Below, piece by piece: positions 1-8,540 of a stretch of DNA of 64,000 nucleotides. Source of the DNA: SCTD01 sp963781675 (GTDB lineage: Bacteria; Actinomycetota; Actinomycetes; Mycobacteriales; SCTD01). The number at the start of each line of letters is the position of its first letter. Position 1 is the first letter of the stretch. Both the position numbers and the translations under genes were made by a program. The DNA lies in contig CAWAGF010000006.1 in the NCBI GenBank assembly GCA_963781675.1, forward strand, positions 186,001 to 250,000, written 5' to 3'. The notes under the pieces are model-generated. The model made no database searches and was not told the DNA's origin. It saw nothing but the letters and a program-made list of their open reading frames with translations.

Positions 1-438
1 GAGCCGGCGCGCCACCTCGACCAGCCCGTCCTGCGCCTCCAGCAGGGCGCCTGCATCGATGCGACCGACCAGTCGCGTCAGCACTTCCGCGCGCACGAAC
101 GGCAGTGACCCGTCGAGCACGGCGGCACCCACCCGTGGCAGCCCGCGCTCGAGCTGGGTCGCCACGCGCAGCATCCGGCCCGCCGCGGAGGCGCTGTCAC
201 CACTCGACTCCGCCACCCAGCCGGGGAGCGGCCTGGTGCCACCGTCGTCGGTGGGCAGCACCCCGCCGGTGCGCCCCTGGAGCTCCGCCAGCACCGCGGC
301 GGCGAAGCCGGTCAGCCGCTGCACCTGCGGGGCGACGGCGGCGTACTGCGCCTGCAGGCCGGCGACGGTCAGGGTCGTGAGGTCCGTGTGGACGACGGCG
401 TCGACGGACGCGGCAAGTGCGTCGGTCGCCTCGGTCAT
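1..438 (-). CDS. DUF222 (13E12-type) protein, N-terminal part, runs off window
   Basis: This is the first 146 codons of a minus-strand gene that leaves the window at base 1. The translation begins MTEATDALAASVDAV and contains the helical DUF222 pattern, with LPGWVAESSG followed by LPRVGAAVLDGSLPFVRAEV. Family knowledge: DUF222 proteins of actinobacteria (mycobacterial 13E12 family) usually carry a C-terminal HNH nuclease domain, are often multi-copy, and have no settled role. The nuclease half would lie outside the window, so nuclease activity cannot be judged. The ATG at 438 is supported by a TACCGT hexamer ending 6 nt upstream, which would give a leaderless message. No Shine-Dalgarno sequence is seen. 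Confidence 0.75.
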   Translation of the reverse strand, partial: MTEATDALAASVDAVVHTDLTTLTVAGLQAQYAAVAPQVQRLTGFAAAVLAELQGRTGGVLPTDDGGTRPLPGWVAESSGDSASAAGRMLRVATQLERGLPRVGAAVLDGSLPFVRAEVLTRLVGRIDAGALLEAQDGLVEVARRL

Positions 439-892
439 GGAGCAACGGTAGAGCGGACCTGTGACAATTCACGTGTCCCGGAAGAGGCTGTGGAGCAGGC
501 TCTTCGGGGACGGCGCGGCGGCGGAGGGCGCCAACGTCGCCCGGCCGCGACGTGGTCGTCGATCATGGTCGGGCGCAGCGCGGTGCACCACATGAAGCGG
601 TCCCTTCGACGCCCTGCCGGCCACGGTCGGCGCAGAGTCGGCGGACTTTCGGCGGTCAGCGGCCCGCCAAGGGCGGCAGCATCACCTGGAGGCTCAGCCC
701 CATGCCAGGGGTCGTCATGCCTGGAAACGAGGTGCGTGCGACCAAGGCGTTCGTCTCGACGACGGATCCGGCGCGACAGCTGTGGGCGGCCGACACCGGG
801 GGCGTGCTGGCGCACGACTCGATGACGTCTGCGGCCACCTACAGCCACCGCTGACGACCCGGAGGGCTCCTCCGGCAGACCCCCAGCACCCA
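439..892. other. 454-bp intergenic region, no convincing gene
   Basis: Open frames here (for example a plus-strand one near 552-854) have no recognisable domain, and the region is less strictly GC3-biased than neighbouring genes. The only structure seen is an interrupted inverted repeat at 481-505: GAAGAG and CTCTTC arms, then one G/G mismatch, then CTG/CAG around a 5-nt loop. It lacks a T-run. It could be a weak hairpin downstream of the lipid kinase gene or a decayed remnant. Confidence 0.35.
445..450 (-). promoter_or_regulatory. -10 hexamer TACCGT, leaderless promoter for the DUF222 gene
   Basis: TACCGT fits the actinobacterial TANNNT -10 and ends 6 nt before the ATG at 438, so transcription would begin at or next to the start codon. 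No good -35 element is seen. Confidence 0.4.
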
Positions 893-1777
893 CTAGCCCG
901 GCAGCAGCACCCGTACCGCACCTGGCCGCACCGTCACCGTGCACGGCAGCGTCCCCACCGGGTCGCCGTCGGCGAACACCCGGAACGGCCGATCCGCGGC
1001 CAGCTCCACCACTGAGGCCCGCCGGACGTCCACCGTCGGCTCGTCGACGTGGGTGCCCTTGAACACCTTGGGCAGCGCCCGCAGGAAGGTCAGCCGTCCG
1101 GTGGCGCCGGACGTCACGACGTCGAGCTCACCGTCGTGCAGCGAGGCCTCCGGCGCGAGGTGCATGCCGCCGCCGTAGACGCCGGAGTTCGCGACGGCCA
1201 CGGACCAGCCGCGCAGCGTCATCGGCGATCCGTCGACGCTGCAGGTGAACTCGGCGTGCTTCCAGGTCGCGACGGTGGCCAGCGAGCCGTAGAGGTAGAC
1301 GAGCTGGCCGAGGGGGAGCGAGCTGTTGAGGACCCGCTCCTGCACGTCGCTGTCGAAGCCGATGCTGGCGATCCCGAGGAACGGCGCCTCCCCGTCGGCG
1401 CTCGTGACGACGCCGAGGTCGACCGCGCGCTCGGCCCCGGACGCCAGCACCGCGCACGCCTGCAGCACGTCCTGGGGGAGCCCCGCCGCGCGGCAGAAGT
1501 CGTTGCCGCGCCCGCCGGGGAGCACGCCCATCACGCCGCCCGTCTGCGCCACCACGCCCGCGACCCGGCCGACGATCCCGTCGCCGCCCATCGCGACGGC
1601 GACGCGGTCGTCCGCGACGGCCTCCCGGGTGAGCTCGTCGGCGTGCTCGAGCGAGCGGGTGGGCGTGACCACCAGGTCGTGGCCGGCGCCGCGCAGGGCG
1701 GCCTCCACGGAGGGCAGCAGGGTGCGGGCGCGCCCCCCGCCGGCGGAGGGGTTGACCACGAGCTGCAGGCGGCGCAT
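893..1777 (-). CDS. Diacylglycerol/lipid kinase family protein
   Basis: A 294-aa protein of the DgkB/YegS lipid kinase family, which phosphorylates diacylglycerol or a related lipid with ATP at the inner membrane face. Near the N-terminus is LVVNPSAGGGRA, then MGGDGIVGRV (the GGDG nucleotide loop, with Ile where many relatives have Thr), then the PGGRGNDF signature near residue 100. The ATG at 1777 overlaps the stop of the upstream flavoprotein (TGATG), so the two are translationally coupled. From memory, the same pairing of flavoprotein and diacylglycerol kinase with a TetR regulator and glpD occurs in Mycobacterium tuberculosis (Rv2249c-Rv2252). A role in phospholipid or glycolipid supply is an inference. 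Confidence 0.85.
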   Translation of the reverse strand: MRRLQLVVNPSAGGGRARTLLPSVEAALRGAGHDLVVTPTRSLEHADELTREAVADDRVAVAMGGDGIVGRVAGVVAQTGGVMGVLPGGRGNDFCRAAGLPQDVLQACAVLASGAERAVDLGVVTSADGEAPFLGIASIGFDSDVQERVLNSSLPLGQLVYLYGSLATVATWKHAEFTCSVDGSPMTLRGWSVAVANSGVYGGGMHLAPEASLHDGELDVVTSGATGRLTFLRALPKVFKGTHVDEPTVDVRRASVVELAADRPFRVFADGDPVGTLPCTVTVRPGAVRVLLPG

Positions 1778-3405
1778 CAGGGCTCCACGTCGGGGATCAG
1801 CTTGCCGGGGTTGAGGATCCCGGCCGGGTCGAGCGTCGCCTTGACCGCTCGGAGCACCTCCACGCCGAGCGGGCCGACCTCCGCGGTCATCCAGTCGCGG
1901 TGGTCGGTGCCGACGGCGTGGTGGTGCGTGATGGTGGCACCGCTGTCCACGATCGCGGCGCAGGCGGCGTCCTTGGCGCGCTGCCACTGCCCGACCGGGT
2001 CCTCGGCGTCGCGGACCGCGAGGACGGTGAAGTAGAGCGAGCCGCCGTGCGCGTAGAGGTGGCTCACGTGGCACATGACGATCGCGCGGGGCAGCTCGGC
2101 CTGCAGGGCGCGCCGGACGGCGGCGTGCGTCGCGCCCAGGCGGGACCAGGTCGCCGACGTCTCGAGCGTCTCCACCAGGTAGCCGGCGTCGAGCAGGTCC
2201 TCGCGCAGGTACGGCCCGTCGTAGCGGCCGTGCTCCCACCGGTCGCCGACCGACGTGCCGACGACGAAGGCGCCGTGCCGCGCCGCCACCGACAGCGAGG
2301 CCTTGCGGCGGGCGGCGACGCCGGACTCGGTGCCCTCCCAGCCGAGGACGGCCAGGCAGCCGCCCCGGTAGCCGCGGGCGGTCAGCACCAGCCGGCCCAG
2401 CCGCCCCTTGAGGCCGCCGCTGCCGGCGAGCGCGAGGTGGCTGCGCGTCTCGTCAGGGTCGGACAGCCGCGCCACGTCGGGTGCGACCCGCTCCTGCTCC
2501 ATCTCGCGCAGGGCCGCGCAGCCGGCCTGCCAGGTCTTGAAGAAGACGCCCTCGTACCGCTTCACCGCGGGCGTGCGCCGCACCTTGACCGTGACGGAGG
2601 TGACGACGCCGAGCACGCCCTCGCTGCCGAGCGCCAGCGCCATGAGGTCCGGCCCTGCGGCGGTGGCGGCACCACGGCCGAGCGACAGCGGCCCGGCCGG
2701 CGTCTCGATCGACAGCCCGACGACCAGCTCGTCGAAGCGGCCGTAGCCGGTGCTGGCCTGCCCCGCGCTGCGCGTCGCGGCGTAGCCGCCCAGCGAGGCG
2801 TGCTCGTACGACTGCGGGAAGTGCCCCAGCGTCAGGCGGTACGGCGCGAGCAGCCGCTCGGCGTCCGGCCCCCGCACACCCGGCTCGAAGACCGCGGTCA
2901 GCGCCTGCTCGTCCACGGAGACGAGCCGGTCCAGGCGGCGCAGGTCGAGCGCGACGACCGCCGCGAACCGGCCGCGCAGCGGGGTGACCCCGCCCACGAC
3001 GCTGGTCCCGCCGCCGAACGGCACGACGGCCACCTCCGCCTCGGCGCAGGCGCGCAGGACGTCGGCGACCTCCTGCGCGGAGCCCGGCAGGACGACCGCG
3101 TCGGGGGCGTCCAGCGGCTCGCGTCCCCTCAGCCGCAGCAGGTCCAGGTAGCTGCGGCCCGCCGCGCGCAGCAGCCGCGCGTCGTCGTCGACCAGCACGT
3201 GCTCGTCGCCGACCGCCGCCCGGAGCGCTGTCGCCGCGTCGACCGGCAGCGCTGAGGGCGTGAGCGGGGGCGGGCCGGCCGGCAGCGTCGGGGCGGCCGC
3301 GCCGAGCTCCCCGCGCAGGAAGCCGGTGGCGTGCGGGGGCAGCCCGGTCCGTCGCGCCGGGTCGCCCCAGCCGGTGGGGGACAGGTCGGCGGGGAGCGTC
3401 GTCAC
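1777..3405 (-). CDS. FAD-binding oxidase, alkyldihydroxyacetonephosphate synthase-like
   Basis: A 542-aa flavoprotein of the VAO/PCMH fold. The FAD-binding stretch PFGGGTSVVGGVTP lies near residue 140. Further on are YEHASLGGYAATRSAGQAS and the C-terminal HHHAVG motif. Human AGPS has an HHH motif at the equivalent place, where it takes part in swapping the acyl group of acyl-DHAP for an alkyl chain. The C-terminal DPAGILNPGKLIPD is typical of the superfamily. I chose GTG at 3405 because the protein then begins MTTLPADLSPTGWGDP. An in-frame GTG at 3432 would overlap the divergent tetR. The gene is coupled to the lipid kinase by TGATG. Ether-lipid synthesis is possible; a D-lactate/glycolate-type dehydrogenase is the alternative. 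Confidence 0.8.
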   Translation of the reverse strand: MTTLPADLSPTGWGDPARRTGLPPHATGFLRGELGAAAPTLPAGPPPLTPSALPVDAATALRAAVGDEHVLVDDDARLLRAAGRSYLDLLRLRGREPLDAPDAVVLPGSAQEVADVLRACAEAEVAVVPFGGGTSVVGGVTPLRGRFAAVVALDLRRLDRLVSVDEQALTAVFEPGVRGPDAERLLAPYRLTLGHFPQSYEHASLGGYAATRSAGQASTGYGRFDELVVGLSIETPAGPLSLGRGAATAAGPDLMALALGSEGVLGVVTSVTVKVRRTPAVKRYEGVFFKTWQAGCAALREMEQERVAPDVARLSDPDETRSHLALAGSGGLKGRLGRLVLTARGYRGGCLAVLGWEGTESGVAARRKASLSVAARHGAFVVGTSVGDRWEHGRYDGPYLREDLLDAGYLVETLETSATWSRLGATHAAVRRALQAELPRAIVMCHVSHLYAHGGSLYFTVLAVRDAEDPVGQWQRAKDAACAAIVDSGATITHHHAVGTDHRDWMTAEVGPLGVEVLRAVKATLDPAGILNPGKLIPDVEP

Positions 3406-3409
3406 GGCG

Positions 3410-3415
3410 TACAGT
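3410..3415 (+). promoter_or_regulatory. -10 hexamer TACAGT, leaderless promoter for tetR
   Basis: TACAGT fits TANNNT and ends 7 nt before the tetR ATG at 3423. It touches the left arm of the palindrome at 3415-3433, so a bound repressor would block RNA polymerase. Confidence 0.45.
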
Positions 3416-3433
3416 GTGACACATGGAGTCACA
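3415..3433. promoter_or_regulatory. Palindromic operator TGTGAC-N7-GTCACA for the TetR regulator
   Basis: A perfect 6-bp inverted repeat with a 7-bp spacer sits between the divergent starts of the AGPS-like gene (3405) and tetR (3423), covering the tetR start codon. The left side also holds GTGT-G-ACAC. Position and symmetry suit autoregulation plus control of the divergent lipid genes. The assignment to this TetR protein is inferred from location. Confidence 0.55.
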
Positions 3434-4001
3434 ACGTCACGTGCCCCTGGACCCGCTGCTGGACGCCGCCCGCGCCTGCGTGCTGGACGTGGGCCTGCGC
3501 CGGACCACCCTCGCCGACGTGGCGCGGCGGGCCGGCGTCAGCCGGATGACCGTCTACCGGCAGTACGGCGACCTCGGCGCGATCGTGTCCGCGCTGCTGA
3601 CCAGCGAGCTGCTCGGCCTGATGGCCGGCTGCCGCGACGAGGTGGCGGCGCTGCCGACCGCGCGCGAGCGGCTGGTCGGCGCGGGGGTGCTGTTCGTCGA
3701 GCGGCTGGCCCAGCACCCGCTGTGGTGCAAGGTGCTGGACCTCGACCCGGAGCTGCTGCTGCCCCTGGTCGTCGACAGGTTCGGCTCCAGCCAGCGCGCG
3801 ATCGTCGCGGCGGTCGCCGACGAGGTGCGGCACGGGCAGGCCGACGGCTCGGTCCGCCAGGGCGACCCGGAGCTGCTGTCCACCTGCCTGCTGCTCACGG
3901 CGCAGTCCTTCGTCTTCTCCGCGCGGGTGCTGGCCGCCCACCACAAGAGCGAGGCCAGCGGCGCGGAGCTGCGCCGGCTGCTCGACGGCTACCTGCGGTG
4001 A
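3423..4001 (+). CDS. TetR/AcrR family transcriptional regulator
   Basis: A 192-aa repressor-type protein. An N-terminal helix-turn-helix is seen at about residues 25-50 (TTLADVARRAGVSRMTVYRQYGD), followed by the all-helical ligand domain of the family. The stop codon overlaps the glpD start (GTGA), so it is co-translated with glpD while the AGPS-like and kinase genes run divergently. This places it as the local regulator of glycerol-3-phosphate and lipid genes. Its ligand cannot be read from sequence; an acyl or glycerolipid effector would fit the context. Confidence 0.88.
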   Translation: MESQRHVPLDPLLDAARACVLDVGLRRTTLADVARRAGVSRMTVYRQYGDLGAIVSALLTSELLGLMAGCRDEVAALPTARERLVGAGVLFVERLAQHPLWCKVLDLDPELLLPLVVDRFGSSQRAIVAAVADEVRHGQADGSVRQGDPELLSTCLLLTAQSFVFSARVLAAHHKSEASGAELRRLLDGYLR

Positions 4002-5497
4002 GCGGCCCGCACCTGACCGCCGCCCGGCGGTCCCGCGACCTGGACCTGCTCGCCGGGACGACGGTCGACGTCCTGGTCGTCGGCGGGGGAGTCACCGGCT
4101 GCGGCACCGCCCTCGACGCCGCCTCCCGCGGGCTGACCGTCGCGCTGGTCGAGAAGTCCGACCTCGCACACGGCACCAGCCGCTGGTCCAGCAAGCTCGT
4201 GCACGGCGGCCTGCGCTACCTGGCCACCGGCGACGTCGGCCTCGCCCTCGAGAGCGCCCGCGAGCGCGGCACGCTCATGACGACGACCGCACCGCACCTG
4301 GTCCGCCCGCTGCCGATGGTGGTCCCGCTCGGCGACGACATCGGCCCCCGCGGCGGCCTGCTCGTCGACGCCGGCCACCGGGTCGGAGACGTGCTGCGGA
4401 CGGTCGCCCGCACCCCGCGCGGCGTCCTGCCGGGCCCGCGCCGCATCAGCGCCACCGAGACCGTCCGGCTGCTCCCCAAGGTGCGCCGCAGCGGCCTTCG
4501 GGGGGCGCTGCTCAACTGGGACGGCCAGCTCGAGGACGACGCCCGCCTGGTGGTCGCCCTGGCCCGCACGGCCGCGTCGTACGGCGCCCGCGTCGTCACG
4601 TACGCCACAGCCCTGGAGGCAGACGGCAGCGGCGCGACCGTCCGGGACGAGCGGACCGGCGCCACCGTGCGGATCCGCGCGCGGGCGGTCGTCAACGCCA
4701 CCGGCGCCTGGGCCGACGGTCTCGCGCCGGAGACGCGGCTGCGCCCCAGCAAGGGGGTGCACGTCGTGCTGCCGGCGGCGCGGCTCGGCCACCCGGCGGC
4801 GTCGATGACGGTGCCGGTCCCCGGGCAGCGAAACCGCTACGTGTTCGCGCTGCCGCACCCGGACGGCATCGTCCACGTCGGCCTCACCGACGACCCGGTG
4901 CACGGGCCGCTGCCGGACGTGCCGCGCGCCGACGAGGCCGAGATCGCCTTCCTGCTCGACACTCTCAGCGGCGGGCTGGAGCTGCCGCTGTCCCGCAGCG
5001 ACGTCATCGGCTCGTTCGCCGGCGTCCGGCCGCTGCTCGCCGGCGCCGAGGGGCGGACGGCCGACCTGTCGCGGCGCCACGCCGTCGTGCGCGGCGAGGA
5101 CGGCGTCTGGACGGTGCTCGGAGGCAAGCTGACGACCTACCGCCGGATGGCGCAGGACGCGGTGGACGTGCTCACCGACCGGCCCTGCCGCACGACGGCA
5201 CTGCCGCTGGTCGGCGCGACCGGGCCGGTGCCCTCAGGCGTCCCGGAGCGGCTGGTCCGCCGCTACGGCGCGGAGTCCGGCGACGTGGCCGCGCTCGCGG
5301 CCCGCGACCCGCGGCTGCTCGAGCCGGTCGCGCCGGGCGTGCCCGTGCTGGGCGTCGAGCTCGCCTGGGGCGTGCACGCCGAGGGCGCCCTCACCCCCGA
5401 GGACCTGCTGGAGCGGCGCACCCGGCTGTCGCTGGTCGACGCCTGGCACGAGGCGGCGCGACCGGCTGCCGACGCGGTGCTCGGCGCGCGCGTCTAG
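3998..5497 (+). CDS. glpD: Glycerol-3-phosphate dehydrogenase, FAD-dependent
   Basis: A 499-aa flavoenzyme oxidising sn-glycerol 3-phosphate to dihydroxyacetone phosphate at the membrane. The Rossmann loop VVGGGVTGCG is at residues 27-36. GTSRWSSKLVHGGLRYL follows, matching the GlpD signature (GTSS..SKLIHGGLRYL). Later come GVHVVLP and GGKLTTYR, typical of the DAO fold and its substrate-binding end. GTG at 3998 overlaps the tetR stop by 4 nt. It ends 6 nt before the convergent gene at 5504. DHAP made here is the precursor of acyl- and alkyl-DHAP, which links it logically to the divergent AGPS-like gene. Confidence 0.9.
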   Translation: MSGPHLTAARRSRDLDLLAGTTVDVLVVGGGVTGCGTALDAASRGLTVALVEKSDLAHGTSRWSSKLVHGGLRYLATGDVGLALESARERGTLMTTTAPHLVRPLPMVVPLGDDIGPRGGLLVDAGHRVGDVLRTVARTPRGVLPGPRRISATETVRLLPKVRRSGLRGALLNWDGQLEDDARLVVALARTAASYGARVVTYATALEADGSGATVRDERTGATVRIRARAVVNATGAWADGLAPETRLRPSKGVHVVLPAARLGHPAASMTVPVPGQRNRYVFALPHPDGIVHVGLTDDPVHGPLPDVPRADEAEIAFLLDTLSGGLELPLSRSDVIGSFAGVRPLLAGAEGRTADLSRRHAVVRGEDGVWTVLGGKLTTYRRMAQDAVDVLTDRPCRTTALPLVGATGPVPSGVPERLVRRYGAESGDVAALAARDPRLLEPVAPGVPVLGVELAWGVHAEGALTPEDLLERRTRLSLVDAWHEAARPAADAVLGARV

Positions 5498-5503
5498 CGG
5501 CCG

Positions 5504-6091
5504 TCAGCCCCGGGAGGAGGCCAGCACCGGCACGCGCAGGCGCAGGAACGGCACCCGCTCGAGGATCGCGGTGCCGGCGCGCTGCACGGCCACCTGGTCG
5601 CGCGTCACGAGCCAGCGCCAGCGGTCGTCCTCCTCGCGGCGGGCGAGGAACGCCACGCGGCGCACCGGACCGCAGGCGAGCAGCCCCCACTCCTCGGCCA
5701 GCGAGTCGTCGGCGCGCAGCGGGACGGTCAGCGGGCGGCTGCGGTCGGTCACGGCGCGCGGCAGGTCGGGGCCGAGGACGACGACGGTGGCGCCGCCCTT
5801 CACGAGCTGGGCGCAGGAGCCGGCCAGGTCCGCAGCCACCTTCGCGCTCGGGACGACGAGCAGGGCGAGGGTCGTGCCGGGCAGCAGGGCGCTGGTCTCC
5901 ACGCTGCGCAGCCGGGCCTCCAGGACGCTGCGGGCGGCCGGCGGGTGCGCGTCGTCCGGGACCGCGGCGGCGGCCCGGCCGTAGACGGAGGAGACGGGCG
6001 CGGGCGCGCGCTTGGCCGCCTGCGGAGCGCGCAGCGCCTGGACCGCGGCGCGCAGCAGCACGCCGGGGTCGCTGCTGACCGCGTCGCTCAC
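5504..6091 (-). CDS. Conserved actinobacterial protein of unknown function
   Basis: A 195-aa protein with no family that I recognise. The N-terminal 50 residues are Ala/Pro-rich (VYGRAAAAVPDDAHPPAAR). The rest alternates hydrophobic strands and helices (LALLVVPSAKVAADLAGSCAQLV, then GGATVVVLGPDLP) and ends FLRLRVPVLASSRG. No signal peptide or membrane segment is seen. The GTG at 6091 is chosen as the first start outside the poorly coding upstream stretch, but there is no clear ribosome-binding site, so the start is uncertain. It converges on glpD with a 6-nt gap. Confidence 0.6.
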   Translation of the reverse strand: MSDAVSSDPGVLLRAAVQALRAPQAAKRAPAPVSSVYGRAAAAVPDDAHPPAARSVLEARLRSVETSALLPGTTLALLVVPSAKVAADLAGSCAQLVKGGATVVVLGPDLPRAVTDRSRPLTVPLRADDSLAEEWGLLACGPVRRVAFLARREEDDRWRWLVTRDQVAVQRAGTAILERVPFLRLRVPVLASSRG

Positions 6092-6139
6092 ACTGGAGGG
6101 ATCGACACGAGGGGGCGCCCTCTTGACCGGAGGAGTGCT

Positions 6140-6508
6140 TTGCCTCAGCTCGTCCCGCCCGGCTGGCCGGAGCAGGTGCGTCCGCCCCAGGCGCCCGACT
6201 GGGAGCGCTCGGCGATCGGCTGGCTGTTCGACCTGTGCCCGGCGGAGTACCGCGCCCACGACGTCCTGCGCCGGCACCCCGTGGTGCTCGCCCGCTTCGC
6301 CGCCGGCCACGTGGGCGCGGCCGTGGAGGCCGCCCGGCACGGCATCCGCACGGCGCGGGCCGAGCTCAAGGGCGTGGTGGGCAACGACGTGGTCGACGCG
6401 GCCATCGCGGCGTACGAGCGGGAGGGCCGCCGGCTGGTGCAGGTCGGCCGCCAGGTGGCGCTGGTGGACGCGGCGCTGCGCGGCGAGCGTCACGTCCCGC
6501 GCCTCTGA
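6140..6508 (+). CDS. Small conserved protein of unknown function, TTG start
   Basis: A 122-aa helical protein reading LPQLVPPGWPEQVRPPQAPD, then WERSAIGWLFDLCPAEYRAHDVLRRHP, with a charged C-terminal helix and no signal or membrane segment. No ATG or GTG in frame fits. A TTG at 6140 lies 6 nt after a strong GGAGG (6129-6133), which decides the start. It is divergent from the gene at 6091 and 100 nt upstream of dxs on the same strand. The function is unknown to me. Confidence 0.6.
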   Translation: MPQLVPPGWPEQVRPPQAPDWERSAIGWLFDLCPAEYRAHDVLRRHPVVLARFAAGHVGAAVEAARHGIRTARAELKGVVGNDVVDAAIAAYEREGRRLVQVGRQVALVDAALRGERHVPRL

Positions 6509-6608
6509 GCGGCGGAAGGACGAACCGCCCCCCGGCGTTGCTCGAACGGACGGGCGACCCTCGCCGCTCTAGACTCGTCCCTCCCGTGACCCCTGAGGAG
6601 CCCCGCCC

Positions 6609-8519
6609 GTGAGCCTGCTCGACAGCGTCTCCGGGCCCGGCGACCTCAAGCGCCTGCGCCCGGACGAGCTGCCGCTGCTCGCCGCCGAGATCCGCGACGT
6701 GATGGTCGACACCGTCTCGCGCACCGGCGGCCACCTCGGGCCGAGCCTCGGCGTCGTCGAGACGACGCTGGCGATCCACCGCGTCTTCGACAGCCCGCGC
6801 GACAAGGTCGTGTGGGACACCGGTCACCAGTCGTACGTCCACAAGCTCGTCACGGGCCGGGTCGACCGCTTCGACACCCTGCGCAAGAAGGACGGCCTGT
6901 CCGGCTACCCGAGCCGGAGCGAGTCCGAGCACGACCTCGTCGAGAACAGCCACGCCAGCACCGCGCTGTCCTACGCCGACGGCCTGGCCAAGGCCTACCG
7001 GCTGCGCGGCGAGCAGCGCCACGTCGTGGCCGTCGTCGGCGACGGCGCCCTCACCGGCGGCATGTGCTGGGAGGCGCTGAACAACATCGCGTCGACGAGC
7101 CTGCCGGTCGTCATCGTCGTCAACGACAACGGCCGGTCGTACTCGCCGACCATCGGCGGGCTCGCCGAGCACCTGGCCAGCCTGCGGATGACGCAGGGGT
7201 ACGAGCGGGCGCTCGACACGGTGAAGACGACGCTGTCGCGCACCCCCGTCGTCGGGACACCGCTCTACACGGCGCTGCACGGGCTCAAGCGCGGCATCAA
7301 GGACTTCCTCCAGCCGCAGGTGCTCTTCGAGGACCTCGGGCTGAAGTACGTCGGTCCGATCGACGGCCACGACGTCGCCGCGATGGAGGCCGCCCTGCAC
7401 CGGGCCAAGGCCTTCGGCGGGCCGGTCATCGTGCACGCCGTCACGGTGAAGGGCTACGGCTACCAGCCGGCCGTCGACGACGAGGCCGACTGCCTGCACA
7501 GCGTCGCCCCGGTGACCGACCCGCTGACCGGCAAGCCGATGAACGCCAGCGCCCGCGGCTGGACCAGCGTCCTCGGCGAGGAGATGGTCGCGATCGGCGC
7601 CGAGCGCCGCGACGTCGTCGCCATCACCGCCGCGATGCTCCAGCCGGTGGGGCTGCTCCGCTTCAGCGAGGCCTACCCGGAGCGGACCTTCGACGTCGGC
7701 ATCGCCGAGCAGCACGCCGTCACCTCCGCCGCGGGCCTGGCGATGGGCGGCATGCACCCGGTCGTCTGCCTGTACGCCACCTTCCTCAACCGCGCCTTCG
7801 ACCAGGCGCTGATGGACGTCGCGCTGCACCGCCTCCCGGTCACCTTCGTGCTCGACCGCGCCGGCGTCACCGGCGAGGACGGCGCGAGCCACAACGGGAT
7901 GTGGGACATGTCCCTGCTGCAGCTCGTGCCGGGCATGCGGCTGGCGGCGCCCCGCGACGCGGCGACGCTGCGCGAGGAGCTGCGCGAGGCGCTCGCCGTC
8001 GACGACGGCCCCACCGCCGTCCGCTTCCCGAAGGGGGCCGTCGGCGACGACGTGCCCGCGCTCGAGCGGATCGGCCCGGTCGACGTGCTGCGCCGGGAGA
8101 AGGCCGACGACGTGCTGGTCGTCGCCGTCGGCTCGATGGCCCGCCTGGGCCTCGAGGTCGCGGACCGCGCGGCCGCGCAGGGGATCGGCGTCACCGTCGT
8201 GGACCCCCGGTGGGTCTCGCCGGTCCCGGCCGAGCTCGTCGAGCTGGCCCGGTCGTACCGCCTCGTGCTCACCGTCGAGGACAACGGGCGCACCGGCGGC
8301 GTCGGCTCGAGGGTCAGCCAGGCGCTGCGCGACGCCGGCATCGACGTGCCGACCCGCGACCTCGGCATCCCGCAGCGGTTCCTCGACCACGCCAGCCGGG
8401 CGCAGATCCTGTCCGAGATCGGCCTCACCGCGCAGGACGTCGCACGGCAGGTCGTCGAGACCATCTCGCGGCTGGACGGGGCGGACGCCGCCGTGGAGAA
8501 CCAGACCGAGTCGTCGTAG
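6609..8519 (+). CDS. dxs: 1-deoxy-D-xylulose-5-phosphate synthase
   Basis: A 636-aa thiamine-diphosphate enzyme that condenses pyruvate and glyceraldehyde 3-phosphate, the first step of the MEP isoprenoid pathway in the cytoplasm. GGHLGPSLGVVE is near the N-terminus. The TPP/Mg motif GDGALTGGMCWEALNN lies near residue 140. The transketolase-like DRAGVTGEDGASHNGMWD follows in the second half, with a C-terminal transketolase domain. Length is standard. The GTG at 6609 has GAGGAG 8 nt upstream. A TAGACT hexamer at 6570-6575 may be its -10, which would leave a short leader. Confidence 0.97.
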   Translation: MSLLDSVSGPGDLKRLRPDELPLLAAEIRDVMVDTVSRTGGHLGPSLGVVETTLAIHRVFDSPRDKVVWDTGHQSYVHKLVTGRVDRFDTLRKKDGLSGYPSRSESEHDLVENSHASTALSYADGLAKAYRLRGEQRHVVAVVGDGALTGGMCWEALNNIASTSLPVVIVVNDNGRSYSPTIGGLAEHLASLRMTQGYERALDTVKTTLSRTPVVGTPLYTALHGLKRGIKDFLQPQVLFEDLGLKYVGPIDGHDVAAMEAALHRAKAFGGPVIVHAVTVKGYGYQPAVDDEADCLHSVAPVTDPLTGKPMNASARGWTSVLGEEMVAIGAERRDVVAITAAMLQPVGLLRFSEAYPERTFDVGIAEQHAVTSAAGLAMGGMHPVVCLYATFLNRAFDQALMDVALHRLPVTFVLDRAGVTGEDGASHNGMWDMSLLQLVPGMRLAAPRDAATLREELREALAVDDGPTAVRFPKGAVGDDVPALERIGPVDVLRREKADDVLVVAVGSMARLGLEVADRAAAQGIGVTVVDPRWVSPVPAELVELARSYRLVLTVEDNGRTGGVGSRVSQALRDAGIDVPTRDLGIPQRFLDHASRAQILSEIGLTAQDVARQVVETISRLDGADAAVENQTESS

Positions 8520-8527
8520 GTCGTCGC

Positions 8528-8533
8528 TAGCGT
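8528..8533 (+). promoter_or_regulatory. -10 hexamer TAGCGT upstream of the gene at 8541
   Basis: TAGCGT ends 7 nt before the GTG at 8541, giving a leaderless start. The same hexamer and spacing recur before the response regulator gene at 10061. Confidence 0.4.
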
Positions 8534-8540
8534 CTGCGAC

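Noticed and set aside
552..854. Plus-strand open frame of 100 codons in the first intergenic region
   Set aside because: No start signal, no recognisable domain and no codon-position bias like its neighbours.
893..1777. Ile for Thr in the GGDG loop as a sign of an inactive lipid kinase
   Set aside because: I recall actinobacterial relatives with non-Thr residues at this place, and the remaining motifs are intact.
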